Source: Nymphaea colorata (lineage: Eukaryota; Streptophyta; Magnoliopsida; Nymphaeales; Nymphaeaceae). Taken from it: DNA of 64,000 nt. Location of the stretch: contig NC_045139.1 of the NCBI RefSeq assembly GCF_008831285.2, positions 10,001,704 to 10,065,703 on the forward strand, written 5' to 3'. Below are positions 10,860 to 23,879 of this stretch, piece by piece (within the stretch, counting starts at the first letter, position 1; each line of letters begins with the position of its first letter). The position numbers and the translations under genes are program-made. Below the pieces are notes generated by a model, which was not told where the DNA came from, searched no databases, and saw nothing but the letters and a program-made list of their open reading frames with translations.

Positions 10860-13082
10860 GGGCGAAACTAGATTTCCGTGGGCTCCTGGGACCCTCCCCT
10901 TTCCCTTGTGCCTTCGATTTCGACACTGGACAAAGATCCGACCCAAAATGGAATGAAAAATCTTCTTGCATCCCATTTAAGTGAAGCCAATTCTACTTGG
11001 TGTTGCTTGTTGAATATGAAATGACACAATGGATCCCAATTTAGCCTCACGGGGCTTGAAGGAGGTAGCTGGATCAAATGGTAACTAGTAAAAGGCCAGC
11101 TGTTTGTTTCATTTCCTTAAAGCATCAAATTTTCGTCAAGATAAGTTTTGGATGGCATTTGTTTACCTGGATTTGTGATCCAAGGTGATTTTTAAATATG
11201 ATCTAGCATCCAAGTCACACCCCTTAACCTCAAATATGAGGTTTCGCCATGTGATGAGGATCTCAAATCCTCTTTTTCTAAGTAATGGTGAAATCCAGTG
11301 TATGTTTGATATGGGTCCCACATCAAAAACACTTAGCATCAGCTCTGAAATCAAACGTGGATCAAATCAACTGGATTGAAGGTCGAGTTTGATTGTTGTG
11401 CATCAGTTTAGCATTCAGATCTATGAATTTGAGGTCAGGCCTACGTTTTTCACATTTAGCATGGATTTGATCAAATATAGGTTGAACAAGGAATATGAAA
11501 TCCAACCCTTCCCCACTTTTTGAGGAAGGTGGAGGGGTTTCTCTCCCCCCTGTTACCGGTGGCGGGAGGATGGGATGGAACAAGGATCATTCGATGCAAA
11601 GATGGATGACCTTCTTCGATGTCCCTGAACGTCAGAGTTTGGAATCATGGCTCAGTGACTCATGTATGTACATAAAGTCTTTCTAAAAAGGGAGTGGAGA
11701 AAACAACATGTTGATGTCAGTCAACAGCGACATAATATAAGGTCTTCTTAGAAAAGAAAGTTGAGAAAACATGATGTGAATCAGCAGACTATGCAAGATC
11801 GCCAAAGTAGTTTCAGCAATTAATTTCATTTAATTTTTTTCTCCAATTCATTTGATGGATACCGGATCAATAATCCCATATTCATGTTAAAAAGAGTTTT
11901 ATGCAAAATGTGAACTTTCTAATGTGCTTACAAACATTAATTGAATGTAAATAATACTCTAATTTAGAAACTTTTATATAAAAAAGAATTTTTCTTCCAT
12001 TAAAATTTTGATGTTATAAGAGACGTTCATTTTTTTTATTGAGAAAACATCATTTAATTAAAAAAACGACTAACTTAATGTTCCTACCAAATCACTCTTA
12101 AAATCATTATAGGTTAGACGGCAAAAAAAATGATAAATTTTAATGAGTCTGGTTTTTGTCTCTGAGCAAGGTGGTCTGGTTTACCAACTTTCACATATAA
12201 TTGTAAGAAAATAGTTAGTTTTTCCAGCCCTTGATATATTCAAAGGGTTGAAAAAACCAACAATTTTCTTACAATTAGGAGGAATTAAACCAACCAGCCG
12301 TCAAACGCGGCCAGACGACTTAAATATGACTATTTAAAACTCATCACTGAAAGCCTTTAGCTACAAGACATTATTAACAGTTTATGTCGGTGACCGCTTA
12401 TACTTGTAGCGAATTTTCAATTTTGCACGACATTAGATTCTTAGAAATTACAAAGCCAAAAGGAAGGCAGGGAGAGCGACAAGTAGGCCACGCACCACAT
12501 TAAAAAATGAGATGTCGACGGATACGCATACCCAGAGGTCGGCAAATAAGACCCGACGTGATTTTTGCGGCCTCTAATGACTAGATAAGTAGCCGTACCC
12601 AGTGAACAGTATTGCCCGCACCATTGTCTTCATCAAGAATTAACCTCTTCGTCCCATAAAACGCTAGAAGTGACACTTGCAACGAACACCCATTTCAATT
12701 TTTTTTTTTTTTGCCACGATATCATTCATAAAGAACCCAAACAATGCAGGTGAAGAGAGCAAACTTCACTACGGAAAGTAGCTGAATAGTTTAAATCACC
12801 TCCATGATGCCGTTGACGTGTGGTAACAGTCATTCTGGAAAAGGAAATATATATAGATATAAGAAACGATCCTGTTTCATGGCCTTCAAATTTTCCTCTG
12901 GCGTACCATACCGACTCATTTTGTTGTACAGACCACAGTGGGCTCCCTCAGCACTGTTTGAAGTTGGAAACACAGCAGTGCATCATTTGGACAACCAGCT
13001 TGCTTTGCCCCTCGGCCAAAGTGTATATCCGAGTATACTCCGTGTGTATGTATAATTTCTATCTACAGTTCTACATTGTGAA
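10860..13082. other. Intergenic, between cystatin 3 and the SEC 3' end
   Basis: No gene is supported. The stretch holds a hairpin-forming inverted repeat (12199-12281) and otherwise AT-rich unique DNA. About 12700-13082 should include the 3' UTR of the minus-strand SEC gene. The plus-strand open frame 12820-13446 is antisense to SEC exons and is not a gene. Confidence 0.5.
12199..12281. repeat. Inverted repeat / hairpin (arms about 37 nt)
   Basis: The left arm begins AATTGTAAGAAAATAGTTAG and runs to the CCCTT(T)GA word; the right arm reads as its near-complement, with TTCAAAGGG...CAATTTTCTTACAATT. The loop is only a few bases. It could be a foldback/MITE remnant or a small-RNA-type hairpin; nothing decides between them. 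Confidence 0.6.
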
Positions 13083-16000
13083 CTACCGATCATATGGAAA
13101 TTCTCCATCAACCTCTGTTACTTTAAAATGCCGAGGTGGTAGTCCTGAACAGTGCAAGTTCCACATCTTAAAAAATGCTCTCTCCAGATTCCTGACCTGG
13201 AATATACAAGTTATGCAAAGACAAAAAAGACCATTAGAGAAGAACTGTCGATGGATCAAAAGTCGTAGAATCATGAGCATGAACTCACCCAACGGGCTGT
13301 GTCGAATAACGGGCATGTCAACCTTACTGCCTTTAATTTATTTGCTAAAGCCTCAAGTCGAGGAGGGTTTTCGGCCAAAGCAACGGCCCTCTCCTCGTAT
13401 TCCTTCATACTACAAGACCGATCATGAGAAGAAATCATCAGATTAAGAAGCAGTATTGATTGCCTTTATTTTTGAACTAGCATTTTCTTTATCCCACTGA
13501 CCTGCTAACAATCATCTCCTCACCGAGACCTGTCGCCAAACATAGTGAGCCAGCCACTCTAGTAGCCATTTTCTCCAAGGGCAATGTCACTATAGGCAGA
13601 CCTGCCCATAGAACATCGGTACCAGTCGTATGTGCGTTACACAATGGCCTAATTGATATCGACACCAGTCAGAAACGGACAAATATCAGATAAACTACCT
13701 TGAAATAAAAGAAAAATGGTTATCATTTCTAAGCCTACCACATCTTTGCCACCATGATATCCCACTGGGACAAAATTTCAAGAAACAAAGACCAAAGAAA
13801 CAAGCAACAGACAGAAGGTATAAATGTCTTACGAATCAAGGAAAAGGTCAGCCAGGGCACTTCGTCTGATATGTTCATTCTTCACAGCAACATCAGTAAA
13901 AATGATCTGATCTGGCCGAACACCCCTTGCAGCAGCATCTGATATAAATTGTTGAGAATAAAATAGTGAATAAAAACGAGAATCAATCATCATAACTACT
14001 AAAAGGATAAAGATTTTGAGCCTTAAGTTGCTAATAGCATATGAAACTAAAATAAGTATATATTGAACGTCAGGCAAGCTTCTATAACCCCACACACATA
14101 CATGCTCGCAATCTCATCTCGCCAGCAGCTGGGAATCTGAGGAGCCATAATGCACTGTTTGGGACCCTTCTAAGAATGTTACACCTGAAGGCGCCACAAG
14201 GAATCAAACAAATTTGGAAAATGGTCGCTTATAATCATGATTCAAAGACAAAATTTAGGTGGTCAGTGAAAAACTTCACTGGACAAGAAACTGGGACAAT
14301 GAACAGAAGCCTTCAATATACCAGGTGTTAAAGATATCTGGGTCTATCTTGTATAACTGATTGAAGCAAGCAAATATGAATTTATCTTCAGGCAAACCAT
14401 AATCAGAACGTTTGTGCTGACAGACAGGGTCCAAAACATCTTGGTTTTTCTAGAAAAAAAAAGACAAAGCAGAAGTCAGTCTGTGACATGAATATTCAAG
14501 GTTCAGAACAAAGAAACTTCAAATTTAGATCAGGAAGTTGCCTGCTTATAATCGTTCACAAAATAACAATGTGGCAAATGTACAAGTTTCTCAGAGTAAA
14601 TATGGGCATACTGTAGAGGGGAGACAAACTGCAAAACGAAATTCGCAGAAGTCAGAATAATTGAAATCCTCACAAGTTAGACTATGATAAACTGAAAGCC
14701 AAACCTCATCTGTGACCAAATAATCAATATATGGTGCACCAGTAGTCCCAGGAAATCCCATGTAAGAGACTTGAACAGGTGCTGGTTGCATTGCAAATAT
14801 TTCATTCCTTGCACCCTGCACATACAGAATAAGTGTAAGAACCACATTTAATTATAGAAGACAAGGAATTGTAATCCACAACTGAAGAAAAACTAAAATT
14901 AGGCTTCCTGCATTCTACAGAGGCAACTTTAGTCACTGTGGCCCTTGAGAATGTAAATGATCAGATGGCCACAAAAACAATGCAAACATATGAGCAGGAT
15001 ACCTTAGTATAACCATTCAAGTTTATCAGTATCTGTATCTTATCATCGTTAATCATCTTTGCGATCATATCTGATGACATAGCAGATACATCAACAAAGT
15101 GTTCAGCTTCAGACTGGATTCGCTGCCTCCACTCAGTACCATCATTTTGGCTTAATGCATAGCAGAAAACCTGCAATACCATGCCCCAATACGTCATTGG
15201 AACAAATGAACCAACAGAACTAAAATAAACGAAGTCAAAAAAGACTGCTATCAACTTAAATAAAACATGAAATATATCATCCATGGAACCTCAATGTTCT
15301 CTCTGTTGTGCATGCCAAAAACTGAACCCATGAGATGTGACAATGGGTGGTTGCCAAAGTCACTGCTTACATACCTGAGATACAAGCCCAAGTATAAGAA
15401 GTAGAATCAACAGAAGATGGTTCAAGGTTTGAATGAAAAGCAACTCACCCGATCCTCAGCCTTCCACTAGCACCTTCGCTTTTAACAGGTACAGCAGGTG
15501 GATGACTGAAGGCTTGAAGATTATAACGAGATGCTACCAAAGAGCAATGGGCAGCATACTTGCGACTGCAGAAAGCAAAACGACGATAATGACACAAATG
15601 ATGAACCACTTGCAATGGATACCAAATTACTGATCACATGCATCAACAAAAACACACCTTATTTCAAGTGCCAATATGGGGTCGAGTGGGTATGCTATTG
15701 CATGAAATGGCTGCACGCTAGGAAGAACAGACATCTGACAAAAAAGGTAGAAAATAGACAGACAACAAAATAAAACTGTCAGTTGCTAGCAGAAATATGA
15801 TGAATAGTAAAAATCCACGTCGGTCAAGAATGAAAGCAAACCTTTATCTGCCTCTTTATGATGTTCTCTACCTCAATGAACTTGTTCTTCCGGTCGTCCC
15901 AATCGCATACACACTGGAACAGAAGATATGGAATCATATCAGTTGTAAAAGTATAAGGTATAAATTTACAGCCTATTATACCCCTTAGCGAAAACATGAA

Positions 16001-19000
16001 TGACAAAGAAGCAGAAAACAGAAGGTGACATCATCAATTACAGCAACCAATAATGGGTTCATGGAATTCTAGGAGTGCACAATTTCCTGGAATCTGTTAG
16101 TCCAAAGGTTATCAAATTGAGAGTCTAGGTCCAAGGTCGGCAGCACAAGAAGCAGCAGACTGCAAGTTGATACAATGTCCAACATTCATTCAGCTCAGAA
16201 GATTTACTGAGTGCATTGACATTACTTTCACAGAAGGGCATGCAGAATGCTGCTCTGATAAAACTATGTTCTTATATACCTTTTGGATCCCAACGAAAAT
16301 GATGTATATTAAGGCATGATAAACTTTTTAGATGATTATAGAACCCAACCTATCTTTGGATCCATAAAAATAAGTGATAAAAATTTTCTTTCAGAAGATA
16401 ATAAGAAAAACGATTGCCCATTTGGAGCATTTATAGGTTCAAATGAAATTCATTACCATGAAAGAAGCCCAGCAAGTTAGACTCAGTTGTTCAAATACTA
16501 ATATCTCTGATTTGCAGTGCACATGAGATCTCTGATCAGCGCATGTTTGTAAACGCGTTTTTTTCGAAAAAAATGTGATAAATTAAATGGCCATTTAAAA
16601 CTTAAAAGAACGTGTTTTTTTGAAAAAAACATTAAAAACGAAAAAACACGTTTTAACTAGTTTTTTTGCATTTATTTCATTTTTCTTTTACTTTTTTCAT
16701 TTTTTTTAATGCCAAACAGTTTTTTTTTCATTTTCTATTTTTTATTTGTTGCAAATCTACTTATCTTTTGATGTTTGCGTTATTATTTTTTCACTTATTT
16801 ATTCTTCCGCCATTTTTAGTTTTTTAAAAATTTACCTATTTTTTCCCTTTTTTTTCAAGCTCACCGTATTATACCCAAGAAAAGCCTTGCCCTTTAAAAC
16901 TTTGAAACATTATTTGTGACTATGATCTCAACTAGACCAACAAGGTATTTCCACAGATCCACTTTAATTGTGTGTATCTCATTAAGACGGGCCACAAAAG
17001 ACAGTTACAAGAAGTCTCTGAAATCATGTGAACATGGATAGTACAGGCAATTTGGAGCTGGTATTTGTTATTTGTTAGGTGTTTTAGGAAAGCTTGCATA
17101 AATGCAAGGATGAAAATCAGTAAAGCTTACAAATAGACAGTGACAGAAAGGACCTTTCTTGAAGTCACATTATCCTAGATAATACTGAATTATGACAGCG
17201 TAAACAGAAAATGAAGTCATAATTATCCTGAAAAAAAATTCAACCGTCAACTAATTGACAGTGTGATTACATAGGTTACTTTATACCTGTAAGGTATGTA
17301 GCAGGTTACAAGTCGCTTCTGGGAAATCAGGACGTAAGATCAGCGCCTGTTTGTAGCTTTTTATAGCTAATTCAACATGCCCACTGAAAACAAACATATC
17401 TTAGATAAGAACAGGTCGTGGAATCATTTAGCGAAGGAAGTTCTTTGGTCCCTAATAATACCTGTCTTTGTAGGCTGATGCAAGGTTAGCATGAGCCTCA
17501 GCCATAGTGGGGCGAATATTAACAGCACGGACATAATCCTGAATTGCTTCAGTAACACGACCAACCTCCTTAAGTGTATTCCCACGATTTACAAGTCCAT
17601 CTGCTGCTAGAGGATCTATACGGAGAACCTCATTGTAGCAAGATATTGCTTCTGCATAGTTGCCCTGGTCACAAAATAAATATGAGTTCCGACTATGACA
17701 TAGACCAGTTTCATGCAAAGTTTTTAACAGGTAAAGTCTCATGTCAGACCTGCTGCTTATATATGATGGCCAGATTACTGAAAGGTGCAGATAACCCTGT
17801 TGTCACTGCCAAGGTTGCTTTGTAAAACGTGGCAGCCACACTAATCATATTCCTATGAGAAAAAATAAAATTGGAAGATTTCTCATGAAAGAACTTGAAC
17901 ATAAAATCGAAAAAATGATAACAGTCACATCCTAGCAGTAAGAAAACTCACCATTCCATGTATATGTTACCAAGGTTAGTAAGAGCTTGTGGATGATTGG
18001 GTTGCAGCGCAAGGCATGACTGTATGAGACAAGGAGAATTAGATGTGTAAGAATCCACAAAAATTCTGTCACATACACATAAACTAAAAGTCAAAAGCCA
18101 GTTAATAGATGCAAACCCTATAGCATGTAATTGCTTCATCGACTCTGCCAGCATCCTTGAGGGCATTTCCCTTCAATGTAAAATAACAAATAATTGATCC
18201 ATATGCATCATATATTAAAGCAAACTGAGAGACTTTTAAAGCATGAACGAGACTTACCATATTATTGTAAGCTTCAAGGTAGGTAGAGTCACAATTAATC
18301 GCCTGCTTATAATGAACAATTGATAGGTCCAACTGACCTTGCTCATAGTACAAAGCAGCCAGATTGCCTGAACAGGTCTCAGACACAAAGATAACATTGA
18401 AATAACAAACTTCTCTTCTATGAGGAATTTGAAAGAAAAATGAAACACTCAAGTGAATCTAACCACAATAGAATAGAAATTTTAAACTAAAATACAAAAG
18501 CAAAACTCACTGTAAGCCATTGCATGATCCGGTCTCGCCTGTATAGCACGTTGATAACAAGTCATAGCTTCCTGAGGCATTCCCATGGCCTGGAAAAGGC
18601 AAAAGAGAGATCTGTTTTTCTCCAGAATCCACTCCTGGAATCTGCTGCTACCTGACCATTACTGGCAGAATACATGATGGCTTACCTTGTAGATGTTTCC
18701 CAGATTTGTATGGGCATCAGCAAATGTTGGTCTATGTTTAATGGCTTCCTGGAAGCAGATGAAGTAGAGAAATCACATATTAATATTAATTATCTTCCTT
18801 AAAGCAATTACAATGAATAGAAATTCATCCATGCCCTTCAATATTCAACTTAAATGGTCAAACCATGAAATAAGAAACAGATCAGATGGTGAGGCCACAT
18901 CATCTCCACCACCTCAACTTAAATGGGGAACTGAAGGATGAAAACCAATTTATACACGGACCAATGCTTACACATGAATTTTGGTTTAGACATACCTTAT

Positions 19001-22000
19001 AATAAGAGATGGCTCTTGTCAGATCTCCAGCCTCCATGAAAATGTTAGCAAGATTCGACCAAGCAACAGCAAAAGACGGCTGAATACGTATGGCCTCAAC
19101 ATAGCAATTATATGCCTGAAATCTTGCACCACTTTTTTATCAGTAGCTTGCAGCAAATTCATTAGCATAAGAAGAAAATCCAGGTGAAACTTTCAGAAAC
19201 AAGCATCTTTATTAGGAGAAAAAATTATAACAGCTCAAAATGAAATAAAAGGATCTGAATAATTTGTCTCTCCTGAAAGCAAGGATACTTTCTCTGTTAT
19301 ACTGCAACAATGAATACAGCCAGCACCACAAGAAAGGGGAAAAAAAAAGCAAGGATCTGAAGGTGGTATATCAACAAACTGATGTCCTAAGAGAGGAGAA
19401 TTCAGAAGTTTAGGGACTAGAGATTGACAGCTAATTTCAGGAGTCAATTGTCTCCTCCGATGCTAGGGAAAAAATTCAAAGCTTCTAAACAAGCAAACAG
19501 GAAATTCAACTTCATAAGAGCGATCAGCTATACATAATTTACCATCCGTAACCACATCCCCTCCTCAAAGAATGAAGGAACTCACCTCTTGTATTAAACC
19601 TTGAGCCTTCATCAGATTTCCAAGATTACTATGAGCATCAACCTGGGGTATGTTAAGGAAAAACAGTTGGAAATAAGTGTGCCTCAGACGAATGCAATCC
19701 ACCATATAAGAAGAAAAGGAAAAGAAATGCATACCAGACGAGGATTGAATGCAAGAGCCTGTCTACAACAATGTGCTGCTTCATTGAGCCTTCCTTTTCT
19801 CATGTAAGCACTAGCTAAATTTGACCATCCATCAGCAAAATTAGGCCGTAACTGCAAATAAAAGATAAGAGGAATTACACGAAGATCTAAGAAAAGGATA
19901 TTTGGTACTGGAAGAGCAGAGAAGAAGAGAACCTAAAGTAAGTGTGTCAATATGAAGCAGGAATGTTATTAATGCTAAGAAGTACAGTGAGAAAGCCCAG
20001 ATACACTTAAAAACAGATGAAAGTATTTAATGGCCCAACTTGAAAATAGATGACCTTTCAAGGGCCAAACTTGGGAATCATAACAGCAAAAGAGCATGGT
20101 AAGAACTAAGAACAACTCAGTGGAAATAACCAAGATTTCCATACCCCATAAATGATATAGAGGCTGAAGCAATTGGACAAACAGTGTTATTTCAAAGATG
20201 CAAATTCAGTTTGCAATAGGAAGAATATGTTGTAGTAATTAGAAAACATCTCAATGGCAAATAGCGTCAGACTAAAAGTATGTGTTTAGTCCAACAAATG
20301 TATTGAACAACTCTCCACCCTGTAATACTCAGCGTTGTACGTATCGTACGATACGGGCCCGTATCGTACGATACGTACCATACCGTTTTAAAAATACGGT
20401 ACGATACAACCCCCGTATCATAAATAGGGGGTGTATCGTACGTGCGATACAGGGCCCGTATCGTACGATACGGGCTGATTTCGCAGAAACCCACCCGAGA
20501 CCTACTTATTCGAATTTTTAAAAAAAAAAACCCTCCGTTCTTCATTTCTCATGCTCGGATACTGCTTTTCACCATCAAAATGTTAATTTTCACCATGAAA
20601 TCGAAGATTAAGGGGTCGATTTGTGCGTGGGTGGTTGATTTTCATTGGGAGGAAAGGGGTTTTCTTCATTTTTTCTTCGTAAGGTATGAAATCTCATGTT
20701 TTTACCATATATTCATAATTTTTTACCGTACAATCGTATATTGAAAGATTTTGAATGTTTTTCCAGCATTTAGCAATAATAAAGGGGTCGCTTTGACGCG
20801 TAAGTTTATAGCATTTAGCAATAATAAGTCTATCATTATCTAAAAGACTAAAACATGTTTTCTATGAAGAATTTATTATTACATAGCATATTTGATCATG
20901 GCACATTTAGGCTAGACAGTGGTTACGAACATTTGGAGGAGCAATACCGATTCTCATCAATACCAAGAAATATCAATAAGAAGAAAGATGAAGGATTAGC
21001 CACTCAATCACTTCCAAACAAGCAGAAGCTGCTTTCTCAAAAAGAGCATATCAGAATGTCAACCTTGAAATAAGAAAGCAACGAATAACCATTCCTAAAA
21101 ATAAACAACCTATTGCTTATGAGGAAAAAAAATCACAGAAATATGAAATCACCACTTGAAAAAGCAAGGAGTATCAGCTCATGAAAAGAGAGGGTAGACA
21201 AGGGATACATATGATCAGTGCCATTAGAAAAAACCAACACATATCCACATTCCTATAGTGGGTAATAATCATTAAAGTGAGGGGCTATGAAAATTTAAAA
21301 CAAAGCCACTTCGCAAGCTCCACAAAAATTCCCGTCATAAGAAACAAGCGTGTTATCATGTCGTCTCATGAGTTAAACACAGAGAGATGAATTGTGAATC
21401 AATAAATGAGGGGCTATGAAAATTAAAACAAAGCCACTTTGTAAGCTCCACAAAAGTTCCCGTCATAAGAAACAAGCATGTTATCATATCATCTCATGAG
21501 CCCAACACAGAGAGATGAATTGTGATAGCAGACTGCAGACTCACATTATTCTTGGTACCCACCTCCTAACCAAAGCCTAAAGCATTAAAAAAGTTAAAAA
21601 CTGTTTCTCAGTTCTCAAGTGTCAACTAACCTCTATCGCGACCATATAATAACGAATAGCCAAGTCAATGTTCCCTTTTTCCTGAAAAGCCAAAAGAAGT
21701 CCGGATTATAGAAAAGCAAACCCACAAGAAAGGGAGAAAAAGGTCACAACAAAGGAAATCCCTTTTCTAATTTTGAGGGGGAAATCCATATTTTCCATGA
21801 TGATTTACCTTCCAAGCATTAGCCATGTTACCAAAGCATTCGGCAAAATGAGGGTCAATATGCAAGGCTTCTTCGTTCTTTGCAATGCACATATCAAATT
21901 CATGAAGCTGGAAACAAAAAGGATACAAGATATGACTTTCTCTCGCTGGAAGTGTTTACATGCTTGAATATTAATTAGAAAAATGAAAACCGTGGGCATA

Positions 22001-23709
22001 AGAATTAAATAAAACTCTAGAATCTACTTCAATCTGGACAGTGAATATTTAAGACAACTAATCACCTGATAATAAATTGCACCAAGAAGTAGAAGGTTGT
22101 CAGTTCGCCTTGGGTTCTTCTCATAGACAGCATTGCTGTGATCTAAAGCTTGTTTGTAGTTTCCAGCCTTGTACTTTTGGTGAGCGAGAGCAAAAAGCAC
22201 ATCCTCATCAACTGTGTCACGATAACCATAATTACTGAAGAGAATATCACAAACTAGCTAGAAGATCTAGACTGTAAACCAGACTCTTGACCAGAATCAG
22301 CTTGTGATTGTGCAAATTCAGAATATGTTGACTAGAAACTATTACATCAGAAGAGAGAAATTAGTAGGAACTCTAACCGAGGAACAAAAGAAAAGGAAAA
22401 CAAGGAAATTTACTTATTTTACAGTTTACACATGCACGAAATAAAGAAGTAAATATAAATACCAATCAAAGACGAGAGATGAGGTTTAGTCTTTACAAAT
22501 GAGTCATAAATGCAAACTATAAATAATAAAACTAAGCACAAATTGGACAAAATCAATCTGATCTAGCAATGACAAACCTTTAAGAAAAGGAACGCAGGAA
22601 AAGTCAAGAAAGCCACGTAGCTCACAACAATAAGTAGAAAAATTTTACGGGCATACTGCTCGATGTACGGCACCAGATGTAGAGCAACAATGAACTGGGT
22701 GATTCCATGTTTCAGTCTCGGGATAGTATCCATCAGGCGCAGCAGCCAACACGAAGCCTAAAATTATAGCTAATTATCGCCACAATCAGCACAAACCAAA
22801 AAAAAAAAATCAAGAAATCAAACCAACAGGTAGCCGGAGAAGGTAAACGACATAAGCCACGTCTCACAGAAGTATAAAACTTCTTTTAGAAAGCCATCAA
22901 ATCAATGCCACTCACCATCATCCACCACTTGCATTGAACTATTCCAATCGAAATCTGATAGGATCCAGGGGTCAATTTGGCACGAGAGAAATACAAAAGC
23001 TCCATTCGGAAGCTCCTCGTACCGCGAACACATTCATGGAAGAAAACAAGCATAAAAGGAAATATACACACACAAGCGTAAGACATGAATGAGAAAAAAT
23101 TCTCCCGTGACTCGTGAGCTGTCGCATTGACTATGAACCAGTTTCTCTCTCTAGCAACAGATCGGATTTCCATTTCTTTCGAGACATCCACCATCAGAAA
23201 TTAATATCATGCCTTTCGTCAATAATACACCTACCGGATAATTACCATTCAAGGTCAATTCAATCTCGTATCTTCACAGTTCAAGAGGCAAGGCAAATAA
23301 CAGTGAAACTCCACCGCCACAGCTCAAATTCATCAATCAAGCATTTCGTCCCAATAACGACCAAATTTCAGTCGTCATCAGATACGCAGTTCGTGTTTGC
23401 TGGTTCAGCATCAGAAACTCGAGAAAATAATTTACTTCTTTTTTCATCCAAACCATCGATAAAAACGATAGATCAAAAGCGGGAAAGACTCAAAAAGGAA
23501 AAAAAAATAAGACCAAAAAAGAACCGTCTAATACCTTCCCTCGACTCGACGACTGCCGATTGCGATGGTTTCAAGCAGGCATCCAGCTGAGAGGCGAGGA
23601 ACGACGACTCCTCGTTCTCGACCTTTAAAGGAACCCTAGAAAATGCGCCATTCCCGCCGGATCCATGCAGCTGATGCTGCTGCCGACCGTCGGTCTGAAG
23701 CGAGAGCAT
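13083..23709 (-). CDS. SEC: SECRET AGENT: O-linked N-acetylglucosaminyltransferase (TPR + GT41), complete, 28 exons
   Basis: Transfers GlcNAc from UDP-GlcNAc to Ser/Thr of nuclear and cytosolic proteins; in plants SEC modulates DELLA and other regulators. Exons (minus strand): 23535-23709, 22066-22211, 21809-21907, 21631-21681, 19735-19851, 19586-19642, 18996-19115, 18686-18748, 18511-18589, 18258-18367, 18117-18170, 17952-18019, 17750-17852, 17462-17664, 17287-17383, 15842-15913, 15658-15734, 15449-15565, 15290-15374, 15003-15170, 14705-14815, 14542-14628, 14322-14449, 14102-14184, 13833-13938, 13502-13648, 13289-13409, 13083-13196. Lengths sum to 2958 nt: 985 residues plus stop, normal for plant SEC. 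Residues about 59-514 are tandem TPRs; the rest is the GT41 catalytic domain with [10 protein letters not shown] (His612), NQLYK (Lys787) and HTTGTD (865-870), matching UDP-binding positions in animal OGT. Every junction keeps frame. Intron 22 has a GC donor. The C-terminus is EFPYDR. Confidence 0.95.
14540..14541 (-). other. GC 5' splice site (non-canonical GC-AG intron) in SEC
   Basis: After exon 22 the minus strand reads ...AAGCAG|GCAACT. No GT occurs nearby that would keep the frame into exon 23, which starts after a TTTCTAG acceptor with AAAAACC. GC-AG introns are a known minor class. All other SEC donors in the model are GT. Confidence 0.75.
16549..16882. repeat. AT-rich foldback-type insertion in SEC intron 15
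   Basis: This part of the 1.37-kb intron contains GCGTTTTTTTCGAAAAAAA and AACACGTTTT words in inverted arrangement, long T-runs, and ends at a CCGTATTATACCCAAGAAA word that recurs, inverted, at 34837-34855. It looks like a member of an AT-rich interspersed repeat family. Boundaries are approximate and no target duplication was identified. Confidence 0.45.
20337..20475. repeat. Palindrome cluster (GTATCGTACGATAC) in SEC intron 4
   Basis: Three perfect copies of the 14-bp palindrome GTATCGTACGATAC (20341-20354, 20361-20374, 20458-20471) plus degenerate copies (such as 20433-20450) and two GGGCCC spacers make a large inverted structure. It lies inside the 1.78-kb intron between SEC exons 4 and 5. 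It probably belongs to a foldback or MITE-type element; the family is not recognised. Confidence 0.8.
21279..21517. repeat. Tandem duplication, period about 130 bp, in SEC intron 4
   Basis: Both copies start GAGGGGCTATGAAAATT (21279 and 21409), contain AAGCTCCACAAAA and GTCATAAGAAACAAGC, and finish AGAGAGATGAATTGTGA. They differ at a few positions, so the event is not the newest in the window. It lies entirely within the intron. Confidence 0.85.
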
Positions 23710-23857
23710 CTTCTCCGGGAAGACGAAGGCGACTCCTCCGATCCAACAGCAAAGATTCAGTCACGTAAAAACACTAACCTTCCCCTTTCCCTCTCTACCA
23801 TGAAAAGAAAAGGACGATGACGATGAAGAAGAAGAGAGCAAGGAGATGGTTTTCCAG

Positions 23858-23867
23858 AAAACCCTAA
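23858..23867 (-). promoter_or_regulatory. Telo-box-like element near the SEC 5' end
   Basis: AAAACCCTAA is read on the plus strand (TTAGGGTTTT on the SEC strand), about 150 bp upstream of the start codon. Telo-boxes (AAACCCTAA) are common in promoters and 5' regions of widely expressed plant genes. No clear TATA box is seen, consistent with a housekeeping promoter. Confidence 0.4.
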
Positions 23868-23879
23868 CCCGCCATGATT

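Noticed and set aside
12820..13446. 208-codon plus-strand open frame
   Set aside because: It lies opposite the last two SEC exons, whose minus-strand translation is clearly conserved.
20267..20545. Open frames with repeated Y-R-T-I-R words
   Set aside because: Produced by translating the GTATCGTACGATAC palindromes; no protein meaning.
22570..22760. Possible extra SEC exon encoding [10 protein letters not shown]...
   Set aside because: Direct splicing of exon 1 to exon 2 (SRE|VDEDV) keeps frame and matches the family; this segment is then within intron 1.
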